A stretch of 64,000 nt of DNA from Winogradskyella sp. PC-19. GTDB taxonomy: Bacteria > Bacteroidota > Bacteroidia > Flavobacteriales > Flavobacteriaceae. Below the pieces are notes generated by a model, which saw nothing but the letters and a program-made list of their open reading frames with translations, searched no databases and was not told the DNA's origin. The stretch is from assembly GCF_002163855.1 (NCBI RefSeq), contig NZ_CP019332.1, positions 533,213 to 597,212 of the forward strand, given 5' to 3'. Shown in pieces: positions 45,343 to 54,018 of the stretch. The position numbers and the translations under genes are program-made. Every line of letters begins with the position of its first letter. The stretch's first letter is position 1.

Positions 45343-45927
45343 TCAATTTGTCAAAACGATATTATGCTGCTCAATAACCTTACGAAGATTAATTAACGCG
45401 TAACGCATTCTGCCCAACGCAGTATTAATACTAACACCTGTACGCTCTGATATTTCTTTAAAGCTCATATCTTGATACATACGCATCACTAATACTTGCT
45501 TTTGGTCTTCTGGTAATTCTTCAATAATACGTCTTACATCAGACTCTACCTGGTCTTTAATCAAAGTCTTTTCAGCATTTAAAGAAGAATCACTCAATAC
45601 AGAAAAAATACTAAACTCACCAGAATTATCGAATTTTGGCATACGCTTATTACGTCTAAAATGGTCTATTACCAAATTATGAGCAATACGCATTACCCAA
45701 GGCAAAAATTTACCTTCCTCGTTATACTTTCCTCTTTTTAAAGTTCTAATCACTTTAATAAAAGTATCCTGAAAGACATCTTCAGTGATATCTCTATCAA
45801 ATACTTTTGAATAGATAAAACTATAGATTTTTTGTTTGTGCCTGTTTATCAATATGGATAATGCACCTTCATCTCCGTTAATGTAATTTTTGACTAAGAC
45901 TGCGTCTTCGATAAGTTTTCTTTTCAT
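45343..45927 (-). CDS. ECF-type RNA polymerase sigma factor (conserved flavobacterial type)
   Basis: A 194-residue sigma-70 factor. Region 2 is TEDVFQDTFIKVIRTLKRGK and WVMRIAHNLVIDHFRRNKRM; region 4 is MSFKEISERTGVSINTALGRM. I start it at the ATG giving MKRKLIED; the 7-residue upstream extension is unconserved. A perfect 16-bp palindrome lies in its leader, 19 nt before the start. The short ORF that follows may be co-expressed. Its location divergent from uvrA fits a housekeeping type rather than a TonB-linked ECF factor; no anti-sigma gene is adjacent. Confidence 0.9.
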   Translation of the reverse strand: MKRKLIEDAVLVKNYINGDEGALSILINRHKQKIYSFIYSKVFDRDITEDVFQDTFIKVIRTLKRGKYNEEGKFLPWVMRIAHNLVIDHFRRNKRMPKFDNSGEFSIFSVLSDSSLNAEKTLIKDQVESDVRRIIEELPEDQKQVLVMRMYQDMSFKEISERTGVSINTALGRMRYALINLRKVIEQHNIVLTN

Positions 45928-45945
45928 AACATGTACTTTAAGCAA

Positions 45946-45961
45946 CAAAGCCTAGGCTTTG
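45946..45961. promoter_or_regulatory. Perfect 16-bp palindrome upstream of the sigma-factor gene
   Basis: CAAAGCCTAGGCTTTG is its own reverse complement, 19 nt before the start codon. It could be a dimeric operator in the leader or promoter of the sigma-factor gene; as an RNA it has no loop, so a DNA-level role is more likely. Confidence 0.4.
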
Positions 45962-46128
45962 CTCGGGGTTTCTAGCTTATTCTTAAAGTAATATTATGTA
46001 TACGCAGCTGTTTTTATGAGTATTATAAATTCAAATAAACAAGAATCATTCCGAAAAAACAAAATTTCAGCCTAAATTTTAACATTTAATCTAACATATT
46101 ATCATTTTCGTCTGTGAATTAGTTATGG

Positions 46129-46136
46129 TATCTTTG
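46129..46136 (+). promoter_or_regulatory. Probable -7 box of uvrA
   Basis: TATCTTTG matches TAnnTTTG. A TTCG, one base from TTTG, lies about 18 nt upstream. The uvrA start is 23 nt downstream. Confidence 0.5.
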
Positions 46137-46158
46137 CAAAACTTGTATCAAAAATTCT

Positions 46159-48948
46159 ATGAACACAGCTGTTTTAGACGTCAATCCTAAAGAAAATATC
46201 ATTATTAAGGGTGCAAAATTGCATAACTTAAAAAATATTGATGTTGTCATTCCACGTAATAAACTCGTGGTTATAACTGGCTTATCAGGCTCAGGAAAAT
46301 CTAGCTTAGCCTTTGATACACTTTATGCTGAAGGTCAGCGACGTTATGTAGAGAGTCTTAGTAGTTATGCACGTCAGTTTTTAGGGCGTCTTAATAAGCC
46401 AAAAGTAGATTATATAAAAGGGATTGCGCCAGCTATAGCAATAGAGCAAAAGGTAAATTCTACAAATCCGCGATCTACAGTAGGCACCACTACTGAAATT
46501 TATGACTATCTAAAACTTCTATTCGCTCGTATAGGTAAAACTTACTCACCCATTTCTGGTGATTTGGTAAAAAAGCATCGCACTACAGATGTCATCGATT
46601 ACATTTCTAAATTTGACGAAGGCACAAAACTACTGCTCTTGTCTCCTATCGTTCTGGAAGAAGACAGAACTATCGAAAACAAACTACAAACACTTTTGGC
46701 TCAAGGATATGCCAGAGTAAAAGTAAAAGATGAAGTTTTAAGAATAGATGACGTATTAAAAACTGAAATAAAAAGCGCTAAAAACCTCTATTTAGTAGTT
46801 GATAGAATTGTATACAAAGATGATGAAGATTTCCTGAATCGACTAGCAGATGCAGTAGAAACAGCTTTTTTTGAAGGAGTTGGGACTTGTATCATAGAAT
46901 CCTTATCAGATAAAAAACAAAAATCTTTTAATAATAAATTTGAATTAGACGGAATGGTTTTTTTAGAACCAAACGCCCATTTATTCAGTTTTAATAATCC
47001 TTATGGTGCTTGCCCAAAATGTGAAGGCTATGGCGATGTTATCGGTATTGACGAAGACTTGGTAATTCCTAATACAGCACTTTCAGTTTATGAAAATGCA
47101 GTTTTTCCGTGGCGTGGAGAAAGTATGAGTTGGTACCGAGATCAATTGGTTAACAATTCTCACAAATTTGATTTTCCTATTCATAAATCGTTTTTTGAAT
47201 TAAGCTCTGAACAACAAGCTTTGGTATGGTCTGGCAATCAATATTTTGAAGGTCTAGATAACTTTTTTGCCGAACTTGAATCAAAAGCTTATAAAATTCA
47301 GAATCGCGTTATGCTATCACGGTACCGTGGTAAAACTAAATGTAATGTCTGTAAAGGCAAACGTTTACGAGAAGAAGCAAGCTATGTCAAAATTTATGAT
47401 AAGACCGTTATGGATTTGGTAGATTTGCCTCTGGACGAATTAAGTTCATTCTTTAAAGATTTAAAATTAGGAGAACACGATACTAAAATCGCTAAACGCT
47501 TACTTAAAGAAATAAACACAAGACTAGAATTCTTATCCAATGTAGGTCTTAATTACCTGACTTTAAATAGAAAATCGAACACACTTTCTGGTGGGGAGAG
47601 TCAACGTATAAACTTAGCAACTTCACTAGGTAGCAGCCTAGTCGGTTCAATGTATATATTAGATGAGCCTAGTATTGGTCTACACCCAAAAGATACCGAA
47701 AGATTGATTGACGTTTTAAAATCGCTTAGAGATTTAGGTAATACAGTTATTGTTGTAGAACATGACGAAGACATTATGAAATCAGCTGATGAAGTCATTG
47801 ATATTGGTCCAGAAGCAGGTACTTTTGGAGGTCAAGTTGTTGCAACAGGTACATTTAAAGACATATTGGTTTCTGACTCATTAACAGCACAATACCTAAA
47901 TGGTAAATTAAAAATTGAGTTGCCAAAAAAACGAAGAACTTCAAAATACAGTATTGAGGTTATTGGAGCTCGAGAAAATAATCTCAAAAATATAGATGTT
48001 ACTTTTCCTCTAAACATGCTTACGGTAATTACTGGTGTATCAGGTAGTGGAAAAAGTACGCTCGTTAAAAAGTTACTTTATCCTGCACTTCAAAAAAAGC
48101 TAACTGGATTTGGAGATAAGCCAGGTCAATTCACTGAATTAAAAGGTAATTTTACTAATATTGAAAATGTCGAGTTTGTTGACCAGAACCCGATTGGACG
48201 TTCATCACGCTCAAATCCCGTTACTTACATAAAAGCATATGATGACATTAGAGCTCTATTTGCGTCGCAAAAACTGAGTAAAATTAGAAATTACCAAGCT
48301 AAACACTTTAGCTTTAATGTAGATGGTGGACGTTGTGAGACCTGTAAAGGTGAAGGAGAAGTCACTATCGAAATGCAATTTATGGCCGATGTGCACCTAA
48401 CTTGTGAGACTTGTAATGGAAAGCGCTTTAAAAAAGAAGTATTAGAGGTTAATTTTGAAGGGAAATCTATTGATGACATTCTAAATATGACCATTGATAA
48501 CGCTGTAGCGTTTTTCTCTGAGCACAAGCAGTCTAAAATAGAAAGAAAACTACAGCCGCTTAAAGATGTTGGTTTGGGTTATGTAACTTTAGGGCAGTCA
48601 TCATCTACACTTTCTGGTGGCGAAGCACAACGTATTAAATTAGCTTCTTTTTTAGGCAAAGGTTCACGTGGTGATACGACCTTATTTATATTTGATGAAC
48701 CTACAACTGGTTTGCATTTTCATGATATCAAAAAATTATTAAAATCATTTCAAGCTCTAATCGAAATTGGTCATTCAATAATTGTAATAGAGCATAATAT
48801 AGATTTAATCAAGTGTGCCGACCATATTATTGATTTGGGTCCAGAAGGTGGAAAAAATGGTGGTCAACTTGTAGCTTTTGGTACACCTGAGGATATTTTA
48901 AAAAATAAAGAATCGATTACTGGTAAATATTTGAAGGATAAACTATAA
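46159..48948 (+). CDS. uvrA: Excinuclease ABC subunit A
   Basis: A 929-residue ABC-type ATPase that finds bulky DNA lesions in nucleotide excision repair. It has two ATPase modules, each with Walker A (GLSGSGKSS near residue 40; GVSGSGKST near 633) and ABC signature (NTLSGGESQR; STLSGGEAQR), plus zinc-binding cysteine pairs (CPKCEGYGD and CNVCKGKR; CETCKGEGE and CETCNGKR). Length is normal. It overlaps the convergent dinB-like gene by 6 nt at its end. Confidence 0.97.
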   Translation: MNTAVLDVNPKENIIIKGAKLHNLKNIDVVIPRNKLVVITGLSGSGKSSLAFDTLYAEGQRRYVESLSSYARQFLGRLNKPKVDYIKGIAPAIAIEQKVNSTNPRSTVGTTTEIYDYLKLLFARIGKTYSPISGDLVKKHRTTDVIDYISKFDEGTKLLLLSPIVLEEDRTIENKLQTLLAQGYARVKVKDEVLRIDDVLKTEIKSAKNLYLVVDRIVYKDDEDFLNRLADAVETAFFEGVGTCIIESLSDKKQKSFNNKFELDGMVFLEPNAHLFSFNNPYGACPKCEGYGDVIGIDEDLVIPNTALSVYENAVFPWRGESMSWYRDQLVNNSHKFDFPIHKSFFELSSEQQALVWSGNQYFEGLDNFFAELESKAYKIQNRVMLSRYRGKTKCNVCKGKRLREEASYVKIYDKTVMDLVDLPLDELSSFFKDLKLGEHDTKIAKRLLKEINTRLEFLSNVGLNYLTLNRKSNTLSGGESQRINLATSLGSSLVGSMYILDEPSIGLHPKDTERLIDVLKSLRDLGNTVIVVEHDEDIMKSADEVIDIGPEAGTFGGQVVATGTFKDILVSDSLTAQYLNGKLKIELPKKRRTSKYSIEVIGARENNLKNIDVTFPLNMLTVITGVSGSGKSTLVKKLLYPALQKKLTGFGDKPGQFTELKGNFTNIENVEFVDQNPIGRSSRSNPVTYIKAYDDIRALFASQKLSKIRNYQAKHFSFNVDGGRCETCKGEGEVTIEMQFMADVHLTCETCNGKRFKKEVLEVNFEGKSIDDILNMTIDNAVAFFSEHKQSKIERKLQPLKDVGLGYVTLGQSSSTLSGGEAQRIKLASFLGKGSRGDTTLFIFDEPTTGLHFHDIKKLLKSFQALIEIGHSIIVIEHNIDLIKCADHIIDLGPEGGKNGGQLVAFGTPEDILKNKESITGKYLKDKL

Positions 48949-49449
48949 ATATCTTTCCTTAATGACGTTGTTATGATGGTTCTCATGACCAGTAATAATA
49001 TAACCAATTGCTCTAACAGAAACCGGTGAGCCACTCGCCTTGCCTATTGCTTTTAAGTCTTCAACTGAGAAAGAATTAAACAAAGCCAATGTTGCGTTTC
49101 GGACAGCTTTGTATTCTTCAAGTAAACTGCTAATACTTCTGCTATTAGCTTTACCAGCTTCAACATAATCATCTTGTTCAAAGCCAACCATTTCAGTCCT
49201 ATCTTGCCTTGCAATACGCATCGCACGATAAGCAAAAACGCGTTCAGTATCAATAATATGCAACAAGATGTCTTTTGGAGTCCATTTTCCATCAGCATAT
49301 GAAAATTCTAATTTGTCATTTGCTATACTTTGGTAAAAATCTACAACAGATATTAAATTCTGCTTTAAACTCTCAGTAATATCTGATTTAGTAGCTAATT
49401 GTATATATGGCAAGTAATAAGGGTTAAATTCTTCGGGTGATAAATTCAT
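48943..49449 (-). CDS. DinB family protein
   Basis: A 168-residue four-helix-bundle protein of the DinB/YfiT superfamily. The metal ligands appear as H in ILLHIIDTERVFAYR and the HENHHNNVI motif near the C-terminus. Such proteins are often thiol transferases (bacillithiol or mycothiol S-transferases); with a bshA-type gene in the genome, a bacillithiol role is possible. I start it at the ATG giving MNLSPEEFN because the longer frame adds 15 unconserved residues. Confidence 0.85.
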   Translation of the reverse strand: MNLSPEEFNPYYLPYIQLATKSDITESLKQNLISVVDFYQSIANDKLEFSYADGKWTPKDILLHIIDTERVFAYRAMRIARQDRTEMVGFEQDDYVEAGKANSRSISSLLEEYKAVRNATLALFNSFSVEDLKAIGKASGSPVSVRAIGYIITGHENHHNNVIKERYL

Positions 49450-49477
49450 AATAAAATCTAATTTAAGTGTCGAAGAT

Positions 49478-49509
49478 AAAAAAAGCCCTAGCAAAATTGC
49501 TAGAGCTTT
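49478..49509 (-). terminator. Intrinsic terminator of the Lrp-family gene
   Basis: On the minus strand AAAGCTCTAGC and GCTAGGGCTTT pair around an AATTTT loop with one internal mismatch, followed by T7. It lies just after the Lrp gene stop and before the DinB gene. Confidence 0.8.
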
Positions 49510-49529
49510 AACATCGTTTTCTTATTTGC

Positions 49530-50009
49530 TTACAATTCGTTAAAAATGGTATGCATTAAACGTTTTTTGTCATTAATGCTTTCCTCTAACGAAATCATAG
49601 TTTCTGTTCTGTAAACACCGTCAATATCATCTAACATGAAAATAATTTCCTTTGCATGCATTGTATCTTTAGCTCTTATCTTACAGAAGATATTAAATTT
49701 ACCCGTAGTAATGTGAGCCACAGTTACATAAGGAATTTCAGATATACGTTCTAAAACAAATTTGGTTTGGGATGTGTTTTGCAAGAAAACACCAACGTAT
49801 GCTATAAAAGAATATCCTAATTTTTTATAATCTAAAGTCAATGAAGAGCCTCTAATAATACCAGCTTCCTCCATTTTTTTCACACGAACGTGAACTGTTC
49901 CTGCAGAAATTAATAATTTTTTTGCTATGTCGGTAAAAGGAATACGCGTATTGTCAATAAGCATATCCAGAATTTGATGATCTATTTCGTCTAATTTAAA
50001 CTTCGCCAT
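49530..50009 (-). CDS. Lrp/AsnC family transcriptional regulator
   Basis: A 159-residue regulator. N-terminal helix-turn-helix: LIDNTRIPFTDIAKKL then SAGTVHVRVKKMEEAGII. C-terminal RAM/ACT-like domain: IAYVGVFLQNT, then FNIFCKIRAKDTMHAKE, which usually binds an amino acid. It probably controls amino-acid metabolism. It lies 73 nt downstream of the M14 peptidase gene on the same strand. Confidence 0.93.
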   Translation of the reverse strand: MAKFKLDEIDHQILDMLIDNTRIPFTDIAKKLLISAGTVHVRVKKMEEAGIIRGSSLTLDYKKLGYSFIAYVGVFLQNTSQTKFVLERISEIPYVTVAHITTGKFNIFCKIRAKDTMHAKEIIFMLDDIDGVYRTETMISLEESINDKKRLMHTIFNEL

Positions 50010-50081
50010 TTTGCTATTTGTTGAATTATATGCAAAAATAATACATTTTTATTGATAAAAAGAAGCTAAAAACAATAATGT

Positions 50082-51224
50082 TTAAGATTTTATCAAGGTT
50101 TTGCAATTATTTAACATTACGAAAACGATTTCGTTAGCAACTTGTATCTCCTTTTTGCTTTGATCCAAAACAACATTTCCATTAGCGTCTATTTCATTAT
50201 GAGCAAAATAGCCATCAAGATTTTCTATTTTTTCTACAAATGGAATAAATTTTATCATATTTAGCTCCAAAACCTCTTTAAATTGAATTCCGATATCCAC
50301 AGTATTTTTATCACTATTTCTAATTCTAGAATTTCTAATAATAACATCATAAAAGTTCTTTTCATTCTGAGGTATATCAAAGTATGATTCAAAATTTTCA
50401 ACTTCTACTCCTTTAGCAATAGCGCATAATCCATAAATCAATGATTTAAAAACAAATAAGCGTGTTTGTTCCCTTTCGTAATCATTTTTATAATGTCCAG
50501 CTTCGTATAAGATGGTTGGCACACCCAAACTTTGAAACGTGTCTCCAACACAGTTAATATTAAATCCATCATCATAACGTCCTACTGCATTTGGCAAATC
50601 CTTTTGTATATAATCGTTAATAACTGCAATAACAGACATAGCTTTTTTTCGAGTCGTTGTGACCGAACGCTCCTTATCTTCTGCAGGCGATAAAAACGAT
50701 AAAGTAGCAGAATTACCTGTATTACCTACACCAAAAATAGTACGTTGCCCATGAAGATTAAAACAATAATTGGGTTTAAAATCATCAAAACATTTGCGTA
50801 AAACAACACTTTCAGACTGTGACAAGTCTTGTGCATCTCTGTTTAGATCTATTTTATTGGCATTAATTCTAGTGTATTTTTCTGCGCCATCAGGATTCAA
50901 AATTGGTATAATCTGAAGTGTACAATACTCTAAAATATCAGAAAGTTCACCTTTATTGGCTGCATTTAAAAAATCAAAAAGCGCTTTTGTTGTTGTTGAT
51001 TCATTACCATGCATTTGAGACCAAAGTAAAATTTTGGTCTTTCCGCTTCCAACTTTTAAAGAAAATATTGGTCGATTCTCTACCGAATAACCAATGGTAG
51101 AAACATGAAAATTTAGAGCAAGTTCATCTAAAATCTTTGTAATATTTTCATTAGTTATATAACGCCCATATAGTGATTTCTCTTTGTAAGAATTATAAAG
51201 CTCCGTAAGATATTCTGAGGTCAT
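50082..51224 (-). CDS. M14 family zinc carboxypeptidase
   Basis: A 380-residue cytoplasmic protein. The zinc ligands are His72 and Glu75 in SQMHGNES and a late His in NLHGQRT; LNPDGAEKYTR and NKIDLNRDAQ are further conserved M14 segments. It lacks a signal peptide, so it acts in the cytoplasm, perhaps on peptides or cell-wall fragments. Its promoter region is shared with the divergent XRE regulator gene and carries palindromic operator-like sites, so it is probably that regulator's target. Confidence 0.87.
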   Translation of the reverse strand: MTSEYLTELYNSYKEKSLYGRYITNENITKILDELALNFHVSTIGYSVENRPIFSLKVGSGKTKILLWSQMHGNESTTTKALFDFLNAANKGELSDILEYCTLQIIPILNPDGAEKYTRINANKIDLNRDAQDLSQSESVVLRKCFDDFKPNYCFNLHGQRTIFGVGNTGNSATLSFLSPAEDKERSVTTTRKKAMSVIAVINDYIQKDLPNAVGRYDDGFNINCVGDTFQSLGVPTILYEAGHYKNDYEREQTRLFVFKSLIYGLCAIAKGVEVENFESYFDIPQNEKNFYDVIIRNSRIRNSDKNTVDIGIQFKEVLELNMIKFIPFVEKIENLDGYFAHNEIDANGNVVLDQSKKEIQVANEIVFVMLNNCKTLIKS

Positions 51225-51241
51225 TCAATTTATTTAGAATA

Positions 51242-51271
51242 CAAAGGTATACATTTGTAAATTTACAATTG
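51242..51271 (-). promoter_or_regulatory. Probable promoter of the M14 peptidase gene
   Basis: On the minus strand TACCTTTG (rc of 51242-51249) matches TAnnTTTG. An ATTG -33-like element lies within the second operator, 16 nt upstream. The start codon is 17 nt downstream. Confidence 0.45.
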
Positions 51272-51275
51272 TAAA
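51247..51275. promoter_or_regulatory. Two adjacent operator-like palindromes near the M14 peptidase promoter
   Basis: TATACATTTGTAAA (51248-51261) and TTTACAATTGTAAA (51262-51275) lie back to back, centre to centre 14 bp. The second is a perfect palindrome. They cover the -33 and spacer of the M14 promoter. Confidence 0.6.
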
Positions 51276-51313
51276 CACCTTGTTTGTGTCTAAAGGTTAC
51301 ATAACTATACAGA

Positions 51314-51329
51314 TGTTACATTTATAACA
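51314..51329. promoter_or_regulatory. Operator-like palindrome in the centre of the divergent region
   Basis: TGTTACATTTATAACA, with halves TGTTA and TAACA, matches the 14-mer consensus KTTACAwTkrTAAm found five times in this region. Confidence 0.6.
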
Positions 51330-51461
51330 TAAGGAGTCTTAGATGAATTACAGAATTTACAATAAAAACATTTTTTAATATTTAAATATATCTTTATCAG
51401 TTATTTAAAATTATTTATATTAAGTTTTAATTTATTAACAAATATTTAATTCCAATTAAAG

Positions 51462-51493
51462 TTTGATTCATAAAACAACAAATGTTACATTTG
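51462..51493 (+). promoter_or_regulatory. Promoter of the XRE regulator gene
   Basis: TTTG (51462-51465), 20-nt spacer, TACATTTG (51486-51493). The start codon follows 31 nt later. The -7 box is inside an operator-like palindrome. Confidence 0.6.
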
Positions 51494-51497
51494 TAAC
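51484..51497. promoter_or_regulatory. Operator-like palindrome over the XRE gene -7 box
   Basis: GTTACATTTGTAAC is a perfect inverted repeat (6-bp arms, 2-nt spacer) and contains the -7 box TACATTTG, so a bound repressor would block the promoter. Confidence 0.68.
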
Positions 51498-51518
51498 GTA
51501 TATAATTACAGAATGTAG

Positions 51519-51532
51519 TTTACAATGATAAA
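51519..51532. promoter_or_regulatory. Operator-like palindrome overlapping the XRE start codon
   Basis: TTTACAATGATAAA, with GTTTA and TAAAC at its edges, contains the ATG of the XRE gene. It is the most degenerate of the five copies. Confidence 0.55.
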
Positions 51533-51908
51533 CACCATAGATTTCACAGAACGTTTACAAAAAGTCATTACTTTTTACGAAGAAAGTGCGTCTAGTTTTG
51601 CCGAAAAAATTGGTGTGCAACGCTCTAGTATTTCTCACATACTTTCTGGCAGAAATAAGCCAAGTTTAGATTTTGTGATGAAGGTACTTCACTCCTATCC
51701 CGAAGTAGATTTATATTGGCTAATGAATGGTAAAGGCCAATTTCCAAATTCTACAAAAATTGAAAAAACAGAAACTCTAAAATTTTCAGAATCAAACCCT
51801 GAACCTTCAACTCAAATTCCAAATTCTAAAAATTCAACAAACGTATCTGATATAGATAAGATTATTATTTTTTATAAAGATGGAAGTTTTAAGAGTTACC
51901 AGAATTAA
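51525..51908 (+). CDS. XRE-family helix-turn-helix regulator
   Basis: A 127-residue regulator. Residues about 5-65 form the HTH_3 domain (SFAEKIGVQRSSISHILSGR is the recognition segment). It ends in a Ser/Asn-rich linker and a short tail (IIIFYKDGSFKSYQN) with no phage-repressor peptidase. Palindromic copies overlap its promoter and start codon, which suggests autorepression. It is divergent from the M14 peptidase gene. No phage genes are near, so it is probably a chromosomal regulator. Confidence 0.87.
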   Translation: MINTIDFTERLQKVITFYEESASSFAEKIGVQRSSISHILSGRNKPSLDFVMKVLHSYPEVDLYWLMNGKGQFPNSTKIEKTETLKFSESNPEPSTQIPNSKNSTNVSDIDKIIIFYKDGSFKSYQN

Positions 51909-51950
51909 GAGTTAGTAAATTCTTATTTTTGTATAAATCTTTATTTTTTG

Positions 51951-52337
51951 ATGAAAAAACTCTTTTTACTTTCTTTTTGTGTTGTTTTATCAAGTTGCTA
52001 TAATATAGAGCGTAATTGCCAAGATTATCGCATAGGCGACTTTAAATTTACTTTTTTAGTGGATGGTGAAGAAAAAACTGGCACTTTTACACGTTCAGAA
52101 AACCTAAGTATCGATTATTTTGAAGAAAAAATAGATTCTTCGTCCATACGTTGGATTAATGACTGTGAGTTTGTTCTAAAAAAAATCAATCCCAAAAATA
52201 CATCAGAAGATGATGCCATACATATGAAAATTCTAGCAACTACAGATTCTTCATACACATTTGAATATAAATTAGCAATCAAGAAACAAAATAGACCTAT
52301 TCGTGTTGAGAAAGGTGTTGCTTATAGAATAAACTAA
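51951..52337 (+). CDS. Small lipoprotein, family unknown
   Basis: A 128-residue protein. MKKLFLLSFCVVLSSCYN has a lipobox (LSSC), so Cys16 becomes lipidated. The mature part has a conserved FKFTFLVDGEEKTG stretch. I start it at the ATG, one codon after a TTG. Relatives have been labelled DNA topoisomerase IV, which this sequence does not support. It lies 42 nt after the XRE gene and is 1 nt from the TerC gene. Confidence 0.68.
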   Translation: MKKLFLLSFCVVLSSCYNIERNCQDYRIGDFKFTFLVDGEEKTGTFTRSENLSIDYFEEKIDSSSIRWINDCEFVLKKINPKNTSEDDAIHMKILATTDSSYTFEYKLAIKKQNRPIRVEKGVAYRIN

Positions 52338-52338
52338 T

Positions 52339-53127
52339 ATGTTAGAGTTTTTACTTTCTAGCGATGCCATATTCGCATTAATAACACTCACGTTCTTAGA
52401 GATTATACTAGGGATTGATAATATTGTATTTATATCCATTGCAGCTAACAAACTACCAGAACATCAGCGAAATAAAGCTACTAATATCGGACTTATCCTT
52501 GCTATGGTACAGCGTATTGTTCTTCTGTTTTTTGTGTCATTTTTAGTAGGACTAAAAGAACCATTTTATGAGCTTGAAAACTCATGGATAGAATTACACC
52601 TTAGCTGGCAAGCCATAATACTATTTGCTGGAGGATTATTTTTAATCTATAAAAGTACTTCTGAAATTAGAGAAAAGGTAGAAACGCCTTCACATGACGA
52701 AAATAGTATAAAAGTTAAAGTTATAAGTTCTTTACAACAGGCAATTGTACAAATATTAATCATTGATTTTATCTTTTCTATAGATTCTATATTAACGGCT
52801 ATTGGAATGACAAATGGGTTACATCCAAACCCAAACTACAGTCTAATTTTAATGATAATTGCTGTGGTTATATCAATAATCGTAATGATAGGTTTTGCAA
52901 ATCCAATAAGACGTTTTATTGATAATCATCCGAGTATTCAAATACTAGGTTTAGCATTTTTGATTTTAATTGGTTTTATGCTAATTACTGAAGCAGCACA
53001 CTTATCGCATACTCAATTTTTTGGAAATGAAGTTGGCGCAATCCCTAAAGGTTATCTTTATTTTGCAATCGCATTTTCATTATTTGTAGAATTTTTAAAT
53101 CAGAAAACTTCGAGAAAAAAGAAATAA
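52339..53127 (+). CDS. TerC family membrane protein
   Basis: A 262-residue membrane protein with about seven segments. The TerC/Alx signature acidic residues are in TFLEIILGIDNIVFISI and IIDFIFSIDSILTAIGMTN. TerC-type proteins act in manganese export and metallation of secreted proteins. It starts one base after the lipoprotein gene stop. Confidence 0.9.
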   Translation: MLEFLLSSDAIFALITLTFLEIILGIDNIVFISIAANKLPEHQRNKATNIGLILAMVQRIVLLFFVSFLVGLKEPFYELENSWIELHLSWQAIILFAGGLFLIYKSTSEIREKVETPSHDENSIKVKVISSLQQAIVQILIIDFIFSIDSILTAIGMTNGLHPNPNYSLILMIIAVVISIIVMIGFANPIRRFIDNHPSIQILGLAFLILIGFMLITEAAHLSHTQFFGNEVGAIPKGYLYFAIAFSLFVEFLNQKTSRKKK

Positions 53128-53130
53128 ACC

Positions 53131-54012
53131 TTAAAGCTTTCGTTCTGGAATAGGAATATAAGTATCATCACCAGGCACGTTAGGAAATTCCTTTGATTGC
53201 CAACGTTGTTTAGCTTTTTGAAGTTTTTCTTTACTACTAGACACAAAATTCCAAAGCAAAAAATGTTCATCTTCTAGAGGTTCTCCACCAAAAAGTAATA
53301 ATCGAGTTCCGCTATCCAAGCAAATACTACATTGTTCATCTGTTTTACTAATCAGCATTTGACCAGCTTCAACTTGGTGGTTATTCTCTTTAATTTGTCC
53401 GGTAACTATAACAAAAGCGACTTCGCCTTTCAGCTGATTTGTTAAATCTAAGGTAGTTTCTTCTTCAGCATATATGTCTACCATAAATAATGGTGAAAAA
53501 CCCTGAAGCGGTGCTGATTTTCCAAAAGCATTACCAGCAACAAGTCTAATTTCTAAGCCGTTCTCTTTCCAACTTGGGATTTGCGCTTTGGGATAAAACT
53601 CAAAACTAGGATTGATGTCCTCTTGCGCTTTAGGCAAGGCTACCCAAATTTGGTAACCATGCATTAAAAATTCATTATCCGTTCTTAGAGATTGAGGTGT
53701 ACGTTCGGTATGCGTTACACCGTGACCTGATGTCATAAATCCAACGTCACCAGCAGAAATAATCTTTCTACTTCCAAGACTGTCTTTGTGTTCTATCTCA
53801 CCTTCAAATAAATACGTTAAAGTACTTAAACCAATGTGCGGATGCTGGTCCACATCGACATATTTACCCTTACCTAAAATTGCTGGTCCCATATGATCAA
53901 TGAACGTGAAAGGTCCAACTTGACGCTTTTTGCGAAAAGGCAATAAGCGTCCAACCATGAAGTTACCTAAATCGGCTTGTCTCTCGTTAACTAATAGCTT
54001 ATTATTTCCCAT
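53131..54012 (-). CDS. Pirin family protein
   Basis: A 293-residue bicupin of the pirin/YhaK type. The metal-binding N-terminal cupin is PFTFIDHMGPAILGK, VDQHPHIGLSTLTYLFEGEI and VTHTERTP, with the usual His-His-His-Glu ligands. Bacterial pirins include quercetinases and stress-related proteins. It follows parC by 6 nt. Confidence 0.92.
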   Translation of the reverse strand: MGNNKLLVNERQADLGNFMVGRLLPFRKKRQVGPFTFIDHMGPAILGKGKYVDVDQHPHIGLSTLTYLFEGEIEHKDSLGSRKIISAGDVGFMTSGHGVTHTERTPQSLRTDNEFLMHGYQIWVALPKAQEDINPSFEFYPKAQIPSWKENGLEIRLVAGNAFGKSAPLQGFSPLFMVDIYAEEETTLDLTNQLKGEVAFVIVTGQIKENNHQVEAGQMLISKTDEQCSICLDSGTRLLLFGGEPLEDEHFLLWNFVSSSKEKLQKAKQRWQSKEFPNVPGDDTYIPIPERKL

Positions 54013-54018
54013 TATAGG

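Noticed and set aside
51951..52337. DNA topoisomerase IV label for the small lipoprotein
   Set aside because: The protein is a 128-residue lipoprotein with no topoisomerase motif; parC is elsewhere in the window.
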